Part shown: positions 1-8,293 of the stretch, piece after piece
How positions within the stretch are numbered: position 1 is the stretch's first letter
Layout of the letters: every line of letters starts with the position of its first letter
Translations under genes and position numbers: made by a program
Assembly: GCF_030818935.1 (NCBI RefSeq)
Contig: NZ_JAUTBD010000001.1
Span: forward strand, 1 to 64,000
Reading direction: 5' to 3'
DNA length: 64,000 nt
From: Microbacterium sp. SORGH_AS_1204
Lineage (GTDB): Bacteria > Actinomycetota > Actinomycetes > Actinomycetales > Microbacteriaceae
Notes under the pieces: generated by a model
What the model was told of the DNA's origin: nothing
Seen by the model: only the letters and a program-made list of their open reading frames with translations
The model's database searches: none

Positions 1-990
1 GCCGCCCGCACCCTCAAGCTCGCCCGCTTCGGCGACAACATGCGCTTCGTCGCGGTCACCGAGGGCGACAAGACCGAGGCCGAGCTGCGTTTCGGCGTGC
101 AGGTCAACACGTGGGGCGTCAACGAACTGGTCGAGGCCGTCGAAGCGGCATCGGATGCCGACATCGATGCGCTCGTGCAGGAGTACGTCGACAGCTACGA
201 CGTCGTCGATGAGCTGCTCCCCGGCGGTGCGCGTCACCAGTCGCTGCGCGACGGCGCGGCGATCGAGCTGGGCCTGCGCTCGTTCCTCGAGGAGGGCGGC
301 TTCGGCGCCTTCACCACGTCGTTCGAAGACCTCGGCGCCCTCAAGCAGCTGCCCGGTCTCGCGGTGCAGCGGCTCATGGCCGAGGGCTACGGCTTCGGCG
401 CCGAGGGCGACTGGAAGACGGCGGTCCTCGTGCGCGTCGCGAACGTCATGGGTTCGGGCCTGCCCGGCGGCGCCTCGCTCATGGAGGACTACACCTACGA
501 CCTCGTGCCCGGACAGGAGCGCATCCTCGGCGCGCACATGCTCGAGGTCTCTCCCTCGCTCACGACGAAGAAGCCGCGCCTCGAGATCCACGAGCTCGGC
601 ATCGGCGGCAAGGACGACCCGGTGCGCCTGGTCTTCACCGCCGACCCCGGTCCCGCCCTCGTCGTCGCGATGAGCGACATGCGCGATCGTTTCCGCCTGA
701 CCGCGAACGTCGTCGAGAACGTCGAGGCGCCCGACCTGCCGAAGCTGCCCGTGGGCCGCGCGGTGTGGAAGCCCGCCCCCGACTTCGCCACCTCGGCCGC
801 CTGCTGGCTCGCCGCGGGAGCCGCGCACCACACCGTCATGACGACGGCCGTGGGCATCGAGGTGTTCCGCGACTTCGCCGAGATCGCCAAGACCGAGCTC
901 GTCGTCATCGACGACGACACCACGGTCCGCGGTTTCCAGAGCGAGCTGCGCTGGAACCAGGCCTACTACCGCCTGGCCCAGGGCCTGTAA
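1..990 (+). CDS. araA: L-arabinose isomerase, C-terminal part (cut by window start)
   Basis: The enzyme converts L-arabinose to L-ribulose in the cytosol, the first step of L-arabinose catabolism. The frame is open from base 1 and gives 329 residues of an enzyme usually near 500, so the 5' end lies outside the window. The metal and substrate ligands known in the family are visible: Glu in EGDWKTA, Glu in SLMEDYTYD, His in LGAHMLEV and the HH pair in AGAAHHTV. An ATG at 40 is internal and not the start. A GC-rich hairpin follows the stop. It sits beside a cluster of secreted arabinose-releasing enzymes, which fits its role as the catabolic end of that locus. Identification is firm. Confidence 0.96.
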   Translation, partial: AARTLKLARFGDNMRFVAVTEGDKTEAELRFGVQVNTWGVNELVEAVEAASDADIDALVQEYVDSYDVVDELLPGGARHQSLRDGAAIELGLRSFLEEGGFGAFTTSFEDLGALKQLPGLAVQRLMAEGYGFGAEGDWKTAVLVRVANVMGSGLPGGASLMEDYTYDLVPGQERILGAHMLEVSPSLTTKKPRLEIHELGIGGKDDPVRLVFTADPGPALVVAMSDMRDRFRLTANVVENVEAPDLPKLPVGRAVWKPAPDFATSAACWLAAGAAHHTVMTTAVGIEVFRDFAEIAKTELVVIDDDTTVRGFQSELRWNQAYYRLAQGL

Positions 991-997
991 GAACCCG

Positions 998-1028
998 TCG
1001 CCCCGGGCGCCGCACTGCCCCGGGGCGA
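998..1028 (+). terminator. hairpin after araA
   Basis: A GC stem (TCGCCCCGGG pairing with CCCGGGGCGA) starts 8 bases after the araA stop. There is no clear T tract, so it may be a weak terminator or a 3' end stabiliser. Confidence 0.6.
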
Positions 1029-1155
1029 TGCGGCACTCGCGCGTTCCGTTCGCTCGGGACGCGTGCCGTGCGGAGGCGGCAGCCGACGCACGGATCGTGC
1101 CCCGGACTCGTGGTGGCGGTGGGCCGCCACAGAGTCTGGGGCACATCTGCGTCCG

Positions 1156-1311
1156 GGGGCGGGGTTCGCGGCTCGGCCAGTGGTTCGGGGCGGGGTCTGC
1201 GGCTCGGGCAGCCGTTTTGGGGCGGGGTCTGCGGCTCGGGCAGCCGTTTGGGGCGGGATTCGCCGTTCGGGGCGCATTTTTCTCGCCCCAAACGGCGGAA
1301 CTCGCCCCAAA
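1156..1311. repeat. four 31-32 bp imperfect direct repeats plus inverted copies
   Basis: Units beginning GGGGCGGG occur at 1156, 1187, 1219 and 1250, a 31-32 bp period. Units 2 and 3 are almost identical (GGGGCGGGGTCTGCGGCTCG...CAGCCGTTT). Two inverted copies of the unit edge (CGCCCCAAACGGCG and CGCCCCAAACTGCG) follow near 1284 and 1303, so the array can fold into long hairpins. No coding sense was found. It looks like a genome-dispersed REP-type intergenic element. Confidence 0.7.
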
Positions 1312-1637
1312 CTGCGGGAGGACCTCCGGGTGGAGCGGCGGGGGGCTGCGGCGCAGTGAGAGCGCCTCTCGCCGATGTGGGTTGCAGGGTGCTGCCGTCT
1401 CGTCGGGTGGATGCCGTTTCGCGGCGGCGTGGGCGGCTGCGGCGTGCTGAGGCCCGCGGCGCGGGGCGGGCGCTCGGCGCGGGTCGCGAGCCGAGGGGAA
1501 GACCCCCGCAGCGGCCCCGGCGAAGGACACAGCCGTCGGCGCCGGGCGCCGCGGCACAGCGCACGACACCGGCACACGCGCGCCGACGCACGGCACCGGC
1601 ACGCGCGCCGGCACACGACACACGCCGCAAAATGACA
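1312..1637. other. non-coding intergenic stretch
   Basis: The stretch is GC-extreme and low in complexity, with irregular CGGCAC/GCGCGCCG repeats around 1560-1620. Open frames across it are biased by composition only and resemble no protein. No promoter or RNA gene could be supported. Confidence 0.6.
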
Positions 1638-1672
1638 CAGGCCCCGGTGGAGGGGGATTCCACCGGGGCCTG
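1638..1672 (-). terminator. intrinsic-type terminator of the 1703-4621 gene
   Basis: A perfect 14-bp stem (CAGGCCCCGGTGGA and its complement) around a 7-base loop lies 31 bases beyond the stop codon of the minus-strand gene. On the minus strand it is followed by GTCATTTTGCGG, which gives a short T run. Confidence 0.8.
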
Positions 1673-1702
1673 GGCCGTCACTCGAAGGCGACGGATCGGG
1701 GG

Positions 1703-4621
1703 TCAGCCGCAGGACCTGGCGGCGTAGGCCGCCGTGACCGTCCCCGTCGCCGAACCCTGGGTCACTGCCACCTTCGCCTCGCCGGCCGGAACCGACGCGG
1801 AGCGGGTGGCGAAGACCGCGGAGGTGGTGGCGCCCGCGGCGAGGGTCGCGTTCTTCGACCCGTAGGCCGAGGTCATCGCGAGCGAGGCCGAGGCGTCACC
1901 CGTGTTGGTCGCCTTGACCGCCAGCTGCACCTTGCCCGCGATGCAGCGGGCCTCGGCCGTGAAGGTCACCTTGACGAGCGAGCGCACGGTGACGGTGGCC
2001 TCGACCGGCATGCGCGAGTCGTCCTGCGCGGTGCCCGACACCGTGAAGGTGCCCGGGGTGTTGTACTTCGCGGCATCCACGGCATCCCACTTCACGTCGA
2101 CCGTCTGCACCGAACCGTCGACCTTGGTCAGGCGGGCCTGGGGCAGCACGGGCGCGGTGCCGGCGTCGGTGGCGACGTCGATGGCATCCACGGTCTTCAC
2201 CGCGATGTTCGGCGCGTACGCCTCGAGCACCTTCTGGTACTCGGCGCGCGTGACGGGGATCACGGTGCCGTGACGCGGCTTGCCGCCGTCGGCGTTCTGC
2301 GGCAGACCCTGACGGAGCTTGCTGCCCAGCGCCTGCCAGCTGCCGGCCTTGTCGAGGTCGTTGGTCCCGAACGGCACGTAGTGGTTGGGTCCGCCGTGGT
2401 AGTTGGGCTGGTCGATGAAGAGGAACCAGTCGAGGTCGTTCACGTCGCCCTCATTGGCCGCGAAGATGTTCGCGCCCTCACCGCTGGAGTAGGTGCCACC
2501 CGGCTCGCCGTTGGGCAGGCCGCTGGCGACGCGCTCCTCGACGAGGGTCCACTGGTCGGCCGGTCCCGAGGTGCCGGGCAGCGTGCCCGAGATCGTCGCG
2601 AGCAGGTCGGTGGACTTCTCGTGGCGGATCGTCATGCTCGCCTCGTCCTTGGTGAAGCGGTGGTAGACACCGTCCTTCTTCGCCACGGTCGAGTCGATGA
2701 GGCCCAGGCCGTTGCCGCGACGCACGTCGCTCCACACCTTCGCGTCGGAGAAGGTGACGAAGTCGTCGGTGGTGGCGTACATCATGCGGTTGTAGGTGAC
2801 ACCCGTGCGGTCGGCCACGTTGGTGGTCGGGTAGAGGTTCGACGCCCAGAACACCACGAAGGTGTCGAGCTCCTCGTCCCAGTACGCCTCGGGCGCCCAG
2901 GTGTTGCCGGCGAAGTCCGACGACACCTTGACGTGTCGCTGCTCAGACCAGTTGACGAGGTCGTCGGACTCCCAGACCTCGATGTACTTCGAGCCCGAGA
3001 TCTGCGCTGTGGTGAAGCCGCCGGCGAGTCCCGCGACCTTGAGGTCGGTGGCGATCATGTAGAACTTGTCGCCGTGCGGGGCGCGGATGATGAACGGGTC
3101 GCGAAGACCCTCGGTGCCGACGGTGGAGCTAAAGATCGGCTTGCCCTGGTTGAGGGTGTTCCAGCTCAGTGCGTCGTTGCCCTTCGAGGCCGCGATGCTG
3201 ACGCGCTCGGCGCCGTCGCCCTCGCCGGTGAAGAACGTCCAGAAGTACGCCTCGGTCTCCTGCGATCCTCCCGGCATGGGCTGGATGCGAGCGGTGAAGG
3301 TGCGGCTCGAGGTCGCCGAGCCGTTGGTGGCGGTGGCGGTGAGCTCGATGTCGACGGCGGGGGAGCCCGCTGCCGGACGCTTGACCTCGACGGTGCGCGA
3401 GTCGTCGCGGACGCCCGCGCGCAGCTCCGCGTTGGCCGCGCCCGCCGGAGCGATCGACCAGGCGATGCTCGAGCCCTCGGCGCCGGTGGTGGGCACCGAG
3501 AAGTTGCCGCGGATGTTGTCGAGGTTGCCGATCGACACGGCGGCGAGGTCGCGCGACACCTTCTCGGCGTCGGAGAGCTGCTGCGTGACGAGTACGGGGT
3601 AGGTCTGCGTGCGGGTCTCGGAGCCGACGGTGAAGGTCGCGGTGAGGGTCACCGCGGCGTCACCCGCACCGGCGGCCGGACGCGTCACCGTGGCGGTGCC
3701 GCCCGTGATGGCGATCGCGGCGTTGTTCGAGGTCCAGCTGACGGTCGCACCGGCGCTGGTGGTGGGAACGGTGAAGTCGGTGAGGGCCGAGGTGGGCACG
3801 GTGACGCCGGCGACGGCGCGGTCGAGCGCCTGCGCGCTGTAGAGCGCCTTGACGTCGCTCTCGCTGAGGGCCGAGGCGTAGACGGCGTAGTCGTCGACCA
3901 GGCCGTTCCAGCCCGGGTCGTTGTAGGTGGAGCGGCCGAGGTACGACACGAGCGACGACCCGAACGACGAGACGTCGCGCGCGATGGCGTTCTGCGCGAT
4001 GCGCGTGCCGTTGATGTAGACGCTCAGCTGGCCGGTGGTGCCGCTGATCACCGTCGTGTACAGGCTCAGCCCGGCCGGGGTGCGAGCGCCCGACGTCGCG
4101 GCGTTCGTCGCGCCGGGGCCGACCTCGGTGCCCCAGGGGGCGCCCGCGTTGACGGAGTTGGTGACGACCGACTTGACGTAGCCGCTGGGGTTGGCGGGGT
4201 TGAGCAGCCAGTAGCCCGACGAGAAGCTCGCGCCCGAGGCGACGGGGGCGCCGATGAAGGCCGCCGCGACGTTGCCGTTGCCCGAGCGCGGCGAGAGCCA
4301 CGTCGAGATGGTGAGGTCTTTCTTGCCGACGAGGCCCGCGGTGGGGATCTCGAGGTAGGCCGCGGTGCCGCCCGAACCGCCGGGCAGCGACAGGGCGCCG
4401 CCCGCGACGGAGCCGCCGCTCTGGCGGAGGGTGGCGGTGTACCCGTTGCCGCTGGAGTCGGTGGTCGTTCCGTCGTCGAAGGAGTAGTGGATGAGCGGCT
4501 GCGGCCCGTCGGCCGCGTGGGCGGCCGTGGCGGTCGCGCCCAATCCGGTGAGGGAGACGGCCAGCGCGGCCGTGGTGGCCAGGCCCTTTCTCCACAGGGG
4601 CGAACGTGTGCGCGTGCGCAT
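1703..4621 (-). CDS. secreted GH43-type glycosidase with LamG, Ig-like and shared C-terminal module
   Basis: This is a secreted multidomain enzyme of about 972 residues, likely removing alpha-L-arabinofuranosyl or xylosyl units. The start chosen is the ATG at 4621 because AAGGA lies just upstream and a Sec signal (to about residue 36, ending AAHA) follows at once. Order: LamG-like domain (about 40-240), two Ig-like 'atrophied' domains (about 250-440), five-bladed GH43 core (about 450-790), a Big_4-type domain (about 800-880) and the C-terminal module with RCIAGK and terminal SCG. In the core, RDPF near residue 504 fits the base Asp, LIDSTV the pKa-modulating Asp and SGEGANIF the acid Glu. It has its own promoter with a family A operator. 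Substrate is inferred from context. Confidence 0.85.
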   Translation of the reverse strand: MRTRTRSPLWRKGLATTAALAVSLTGLGATATAAHAADGPQPLIHYSFDDGTTTDSSGNGYTATLRQSGGSVAGGALSLPGGSGGTAAYLEIPTAGLVGKKDLTISTWLSPRSGNGNVAAAFIGAPVASGASFSSGYWLLNPANPSGYVKSVVTNSVNAGAPWGTEVGPGATNAATSGARTPAGLSLYTTVISGTTGQLSVYINGTRIAQNAIARDVSSFGSSLVSYLGRSTYNDPGWNGLVDDYAVYASALSESDVKALYSAQALDRAVAGVTVPTSALTDFTVPTTSAGATVSWTSNNAAIAITGGTATVTRPAAGAGDAAVTLTATFTVGSETRTQTYPVLVTQQLSDAEKVSRDLAAVSIGNLDNIRGNFSVPTTGAEGSSIAWSIAPAGAANAELRAGVRDDSRTVEVKRPAAGSPAVDIELTATATNGSATSSRTFTARIQPMPGGSQETEAYFWTFFTGEGDGAERVSIAASKGNDALSWNTLNQGKPIFSSTVGTEGLRDPFIIRAPHGDKFYMIATDLKVAGLAGGFTTAQISGSKYIEVWESDDLVNWSEQRHVKVSSDFAGNTWAPEAYWDEELDTFVVFWASNLYPTTNVADRTGVTYNRMMYATTDDFVTFSDAKVWSDVRRGNGLGLIDSTVAKKDGVYHRFTKDEASMTIRHEKSTDLLATISGTLPGTSGPADQWTLVEERVASGLPNGEPGGTYSSGEGANIFAANEGDVNDLDWFLFIDQPNYHGGPNHYVPFGTNDLDKAGSWQALGSKLRQGLPQNADGGKPRHGTVIPVTRAEYQKVLEAYAPNIAVKTVDAIDVATDAGTAPVLPQARLTKVDGSVQTVDVKWDAVDAAKYNTPGTFTVSGTAQDDSRMPVEATVTVRSLVKVTFTAEARCIAGKVQLAVKATNTGDASASLAMTSAYGSKNATLAAGATTSAVFATRSASVPAGEAKVAVTQGSATGTVTAAYAARSCG

Positions 4622-4744
4622 AGGGCGTCCTTGCTCTCGGGTCACGCGATGGAGCGTTCCCGATCCCGGACGGCGACGTCTGGAGCGCCGGGGCACGCGT
4701 CTTCGCGGTGTGCTGGTGACCGGTTGTTCGGTCGGAGTGCGCTC

Positions 4745-4773
4745 ATGTTACCGAGAACATTCAGCGCCGACAA
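4745..4773 (-). promoter_or_regulatory. promoter with family A operator for the 1703-4621 gene
   Basis: On the minus strand TTGTCG (4768-4773) and TAACAT (4745-4750) are separated by exactly 17 bases. The palindrome TGTTACCGAGAACA (4746-4759) covers the -10 box and part of the spacer, a repressor-blocking position typical of LacI-type control. The same layout recurs at 11751-11779. Confidence 0.75.
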
Positions 4774-4836
4774 GGATCGGCGGGCCCGACGACCCCCGTC
4801 ATCCGCGAAGCGCAGAACAGGGCTCGAGAACGAAAA

Positions 4837-4866
4837 GGGTGCGCCCGGACCGCACCGGACGCACCC
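4837..4866 (-). terminator. terminator of the 4883-8257 gene
   Basis: A hairpin GGGTGCG...CGCACCC with an inner CCGG/CCGG pair lies 17 bases past the TAG stop. On the minus strand it is followed by TTTTCG, so it is a good intrinsic terminator that separates this transcript from the next gene. Confidence 0.85.
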
Positions 4867-4882
4867 CTCTTCGCCGACGCTG

Positions 4883-7800
4883 CTAGCCGCAGCTGCGCGC
4901 GGCGTAGTCGGCCGTCACGGCCCCGCCGGAGCCGGCGGCCGTCGCCGTCACCGACCCGGCCGTCAGGGTCGGCGTGCGGGTGGCGAAGGTGACCGACTTC
5001 GTCTTGCCCACGGCCAGGCCGGTGACATCCGTGCTGCCGAAGGGGGACGAGACCTTGGCGTCCAGCGCGGCGGTGCCCGTGTTCGTCACCGTCGCGACCA
5101 GCGTCGCCTTGCCCGCGATGCACCGGCTCGACGCCGTCAGCTGCACGGTCGGCTTCACGGGTGCGGTGACGGTGACCGTCGCGGTCACCGTACGGTTGGC
5201 CGCAGCGAGCCACTCGGCATCCGTCATGTCGAGGATGGGCGTGTCGTCCTGGCGGAAGTAGACCATGCGGATGCCGGAGTCGCGGCTGCCGTTCTGCGTC
5301 GCCTTGGCGTGGAAGACGTTGAGCAGGTTGCCGTCGTCGTCGTAGGTGTACGAGTTGTGGCCGGGACCCCAGTTGTTCGCGAAGGCGCCTTCGTAGCTCC
5401 AGATCGTGCTGTTGCGGAGGTTCCACGCCGCGGGGTCGAGCAGGTTCGCGCCGGAGGCGGCGGTGAGCAGGCCCACGCCGTACGTCCAGTCGACGCCCGA
5501 CCCCGAGAAGGTGATCATGACCTTGCCGTCGCGCTGGATGACGAAGGGGCCCTCCACCACCGGGGTGGTGTTGGTCGACCAGCCCTTGTCGGGGAACGCG
5601 ACCGTCGACCGCTCGCTGGCGAGCTGCCAGCTTCCGGACGCCTTCGTCGTGACCTTCGCGATCTTGAGCACGGCCGGCCCCGTCGAGGGCGCGACCACGC
5701 GCTCCGACCACATGACGTAGTCGGTGCCGCCGTCTTCGAAGTGGGTCATGTCGAGCGTGATGCCCTGGCCGTAGGTGGTGAGCGGCTGTCCGGCCTGGTC
5801 GACGACGCGCTGCGGGGCCTCCCAGTCGGCGCGCGTCAGCGGGTCACCGCCCGGCTTGAGACGCATCGTGTAGGCCTGCACGCCGGCCCACCAGTTGGCG
5901 CTCTCGGCGTTGGCGGCGAACATGATGTACAGGTCGCCGTCGATGACGTGCAGCTCGGGTGCCCACAGCTGCGCGTTGACGCTGTTGCCCGAGAGGCCGG
6001 GGCCGAGGATGCGGTTGTCGGCCGCGCTCGAGATCCCGCCGATGGTGTCGGACCGGCGGATGAAGAACTCGTCTTGACCGGCGTCGTCGGTGGCGATGTA
6101 CAGCCACGTCTTCTGCCCGTTCGGCAGCGTGTAGCGCAACACGTGCGGGTCGGCACGGTTGGCCACGAGCGGGAAGTTGGTGTCGGTGCGCTGCAGCGTT
6201 CCGGTGGCCGTATATGTGCCGGGCTTGCTGGTGTCGACCGCCGAGGTGTCCCACGTGACGCCGAAGTCGTGTGTGCCGCCGTCGGAGTAGTCGGCGGTGA
6301 CCTTCTCGGGCAGTGTCAGCGTGTCGCCGGCGGTGAGGCCGACCGCCTCGGGGGCGCGCACGCCGGTGTTGTGCACGCGTCCGAGCAGATCGGATGCCGA
6401 GCGGGCCTCGGCCGCGGTGACCGGGATGGCCGTCGCGTTCTCGGCGTAGGCGACGCCGGTGGTCGCGGAGCGTCCGCCGGGCTGCTGTCCGGCGCCCTGC
6501 GCGGTGACGCTCTGGAACGCGGTGGTGGTTCCGGTCAGGGCGGAGCCGGCCGCGCTCGTCCACACCACGCGGTAGGCGTTGACGCGGGCGTCCCATTCGG
6601 CCGACACGGCACCGGTCGTGCCCTGACCGGGCAGCGGCAGGAGGCCGCGCTCGGTCCAGGTGACGAGGTCGGGCGAGGTGAACACGAGCGCCCCCGCGGC
6701 GTCGGCCGCGCCGGCTGCGTTCGTGCGCCGGGCGATGAGGCCGTACCCCTGGTCGCCTTCGAGACGGAACAGGTAGGGCGACCCGAGGTAGCGGGTCGTG
6801 CCGTTGGACTGCTCGGTCATTCCCGTCGAGGTCGCGTAGACGATGCCCGCGCCGCTGTTGAGCGGCGTGTACGTGGTGCCGTCGCTGCTGAGCGCGAGGT
6901 GACCGCTTCGGGTGACCTCGGGGTCGTCGCCGCCGCGGGTGTTGCGCGAGGTCGTGTAGGCGGCCAGGCGCGAGGCGCCGGCCTCGGCGATGCGCACCGG
7001 GATCTCGGTCGTGGCGGCGTCCGGTCCCGAGCCGACGACGGCCTTGAGAGTGGCGGCGGCGAGACCGGTGGCGGGGGCCGAGGCGATCGCGCCGTTCGCG
7101 ACCGAGCCGGCGCCCGACACGTGCGACCACGCCACGGGCAGGCCCTGCGCGGTCGTCGGCAGCACATAGCCGTTCTCGAGCACCGATGGCAGCACGAGGG
7201 CGGCGGCGGCCTTCGCGGCCTGCTCGGCGGCGCTCGCCGGGGGCAGCACGGTGACGGTGAAGGTGCGGGTGGCGGTCTTGCCGCGCACGGTGGCGGTGGC
7301 GGTGAGCGTGACGTCGGTGCGGGTGGCGGGTCGGGTGACCTTGCCGTCCGCGGCGACGATGCCCGAGGGTGACGAGGTCCAGCTCACGCCGCCCGTCGTG
7401 GGCAGCGACAGGTCGGTCTCGACGGCCGACAGGTTCTGCGCGTTCGCGCCGGCCAGGTCGATGGATGCCACGACCTCCGACGCCGTGGCGGTGGCATCCG
7501 TCGCCGAAGCCGCGGCGATGTCGGTGGCCGACAGGGCCTGGTTGTACACGCGGAACGACGAGACGCCGCCCTGGTAGAGCGAGTCGTCGGTGTAGGCGCT
7601 GCGGCCGATGTAGTTCATCGTGTGCGTCGTGAGGTCGCTCAACGCGGTGGTCGAGTCGGTCTTCTGCGCGACGAGGGCACCGTCGATGTAGAGCCTGAGC
7701 GTCGAGGTGGCGGCGCCGGCGTTCTTCTCGATGGTGGCCGCCACCGACTGCCAGCGCCCCTCGGCGAGCCTCGTCGACGAGGTGACGGTCTGCTCGCCCG

Positions 7801-8257
7801 CCCAGTTCGTTTTCGAGATCGCCACGCGGGGCGCGACGGGCTGGATGAAGAACTGGCCCGTCGCGGCGTTGCCGGACCCGCCGATGTTCCACAGGAACTT
7901 CGCGCCCGAGAGGGCGGTGGGGCTGGTCTCGATGATGATGGTCGCCGCGCTCTGCCCGGCGAGCAGGCCGTCGGGCAGCTTCACGTGGTTGGCGCCGGTG
8001 AACTCCATCGATCCGCCGCGCCACGCGACGCCGCCGACGACCGCGGCGTCGCGGCCGGCGCCGGACGCATCGCGCACGACGGTGCCGCTGGTCTCGGAGA
8101 AGTCGTACGAGGCCACGAGCGACGCGGGCTCGGCGGCGCTCGCCGCCGAGACCCCGACGCCGCTGACGACGAGGGCGAAGCCGAGCGCGCTGGAGATCAC
8201 CCCCGCGCAGCGTCTGCGGAAGGCGCCGCGGGCGGGCGCGCTGGTCTTTCGGTTCAC
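4883..8257 (-). CDS. secreted GH43-type arabinosidase with an extra degenerate propeller
   Basis: This secreted protein has 1124 residues. The GTG start at 8257 is supported by GAGGAG about 8 bases upstream and a clear signal peptide ending ASAA near residue 41. Order: LamG-like (45-240), two Ig-like domains (255-425), a propeller-like segment lacking a GH43 catalytic set (430-640), Big_4-type (645-695), a full GH43 core (695-1010) and the shared C-terminal module with RCIAGK and SCG end. In the core, NRADPH near 699 fits the base Asp, LDMTHFED the second Asp, VVEGPFVIQ the acid Glu, and GPGHNS is a typical GH43 motif. It lies 36 bases after the 8294-11611 gene and is probably co-transcribed with it. 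Arabinan or arabinogalactan side chains are the likely substrate, by inference. Confidence 0.85.
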   Translation of the reverse strand: MNRKTSAPARGAFRRRCAGVISSALGFALVVSGVGVSAASAAEPASLVASYDFSETSGTVVRDASGAGRDAAVVGGVAWRGGSMEFTGANHVKLPDGLLAGQSAATIIIETSPTALSGAKFLWNIGGSGNAATGQFFIQPVAPRVAISKTNWAGEQTVTSSTRLAEGRWQSVAATIEKNAGAATSTLRLYIDGALVAQKTDSTTALSDLTTHTMNYIGRSAYTDDSLYQGGVSSFRVYNQALSATDIAAASATDATATASEVVASIDLAGANAQNLSAVETDLSLPTTGGVSWTSSPSGIVAADGKVTRPATRTDVTLTATATVRGKTATRTFTVTVLPPASAAEQAAKAAAALVLPSVLENGYVLPTTAQGLPVAWSHVSGAGSVANGAIASAPATGLAAATLKAVVGSGPDAATTEIPVRIAEAGASRLAAYTTSRNTRGGDDPEVTRSGHLALSSDGTTYTPLNSGAGIVYATSTGMTEQSNGTTRYLGSPYLFRLEGDQGYGLIARRTNAAGAADAAGALVFTSPDLVTWTERGLLPLPGQGTTGAVSAEWDARVNAYRVVWTSAAGSALTGTTTAFQSVTAQGAGQQPGGRSATTGVAYAENATAIPVTAAEARSASDLLGRVHNTGVRAPEAVGLTAGDTLTLPEKVTADYSDGGTHDFGVTWDTSAVDTSKPGTYTATGTLQRTDTNFPLVANRADPHVLRYTLPNGQKTWLYIATDDAGQDEFFIRRSDTIGGISSAADNRILGPGLSGNSVNAQLWAPELHVIDGDLYIMFAANAESANWWAGVQAYTMRLKPGGDPLTRADWEAPQRVVDQAGQPLTTYGQGITLDMTHFEDGGTDYVMWSERVVAPSTGPAVLKIAKVTTKASGSWQLASERSTVAFPDKGWSTNTTPVVEGPFVIQRDGKVMITFSGSGVDWTYGVGLLTAASGANLLDPAAWNLRNSTIWSYEGAFANNWGPGHNSYTYDDDGNLLNVFHAKATQNGSRDSGIRMVYFRQDDTPILDMTDAEWLAAANRTVTATVTVTAPVKPTVQLTASSRCIAGKATLVATVTNTGTAALDAKVSSPFGSTDVTGLAVGKTKSVTFATRTPTLTAGSVTATAAGSGGAVTADYAARSCG

Positions 8258-8293
8258 GTCAGTGTCTCCTCTTCGTCGAGATGAGTCGTTCGG

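Noticed and set aside
2270..7372. A 1700-codon open frame on the plus strand opposite the first two GH43 genes
   Set aside because: It is an antisense by-product of GC-rich codon usage: Arg/Gly/Val-rich, no domain, and it crosses two genes and their promoter.
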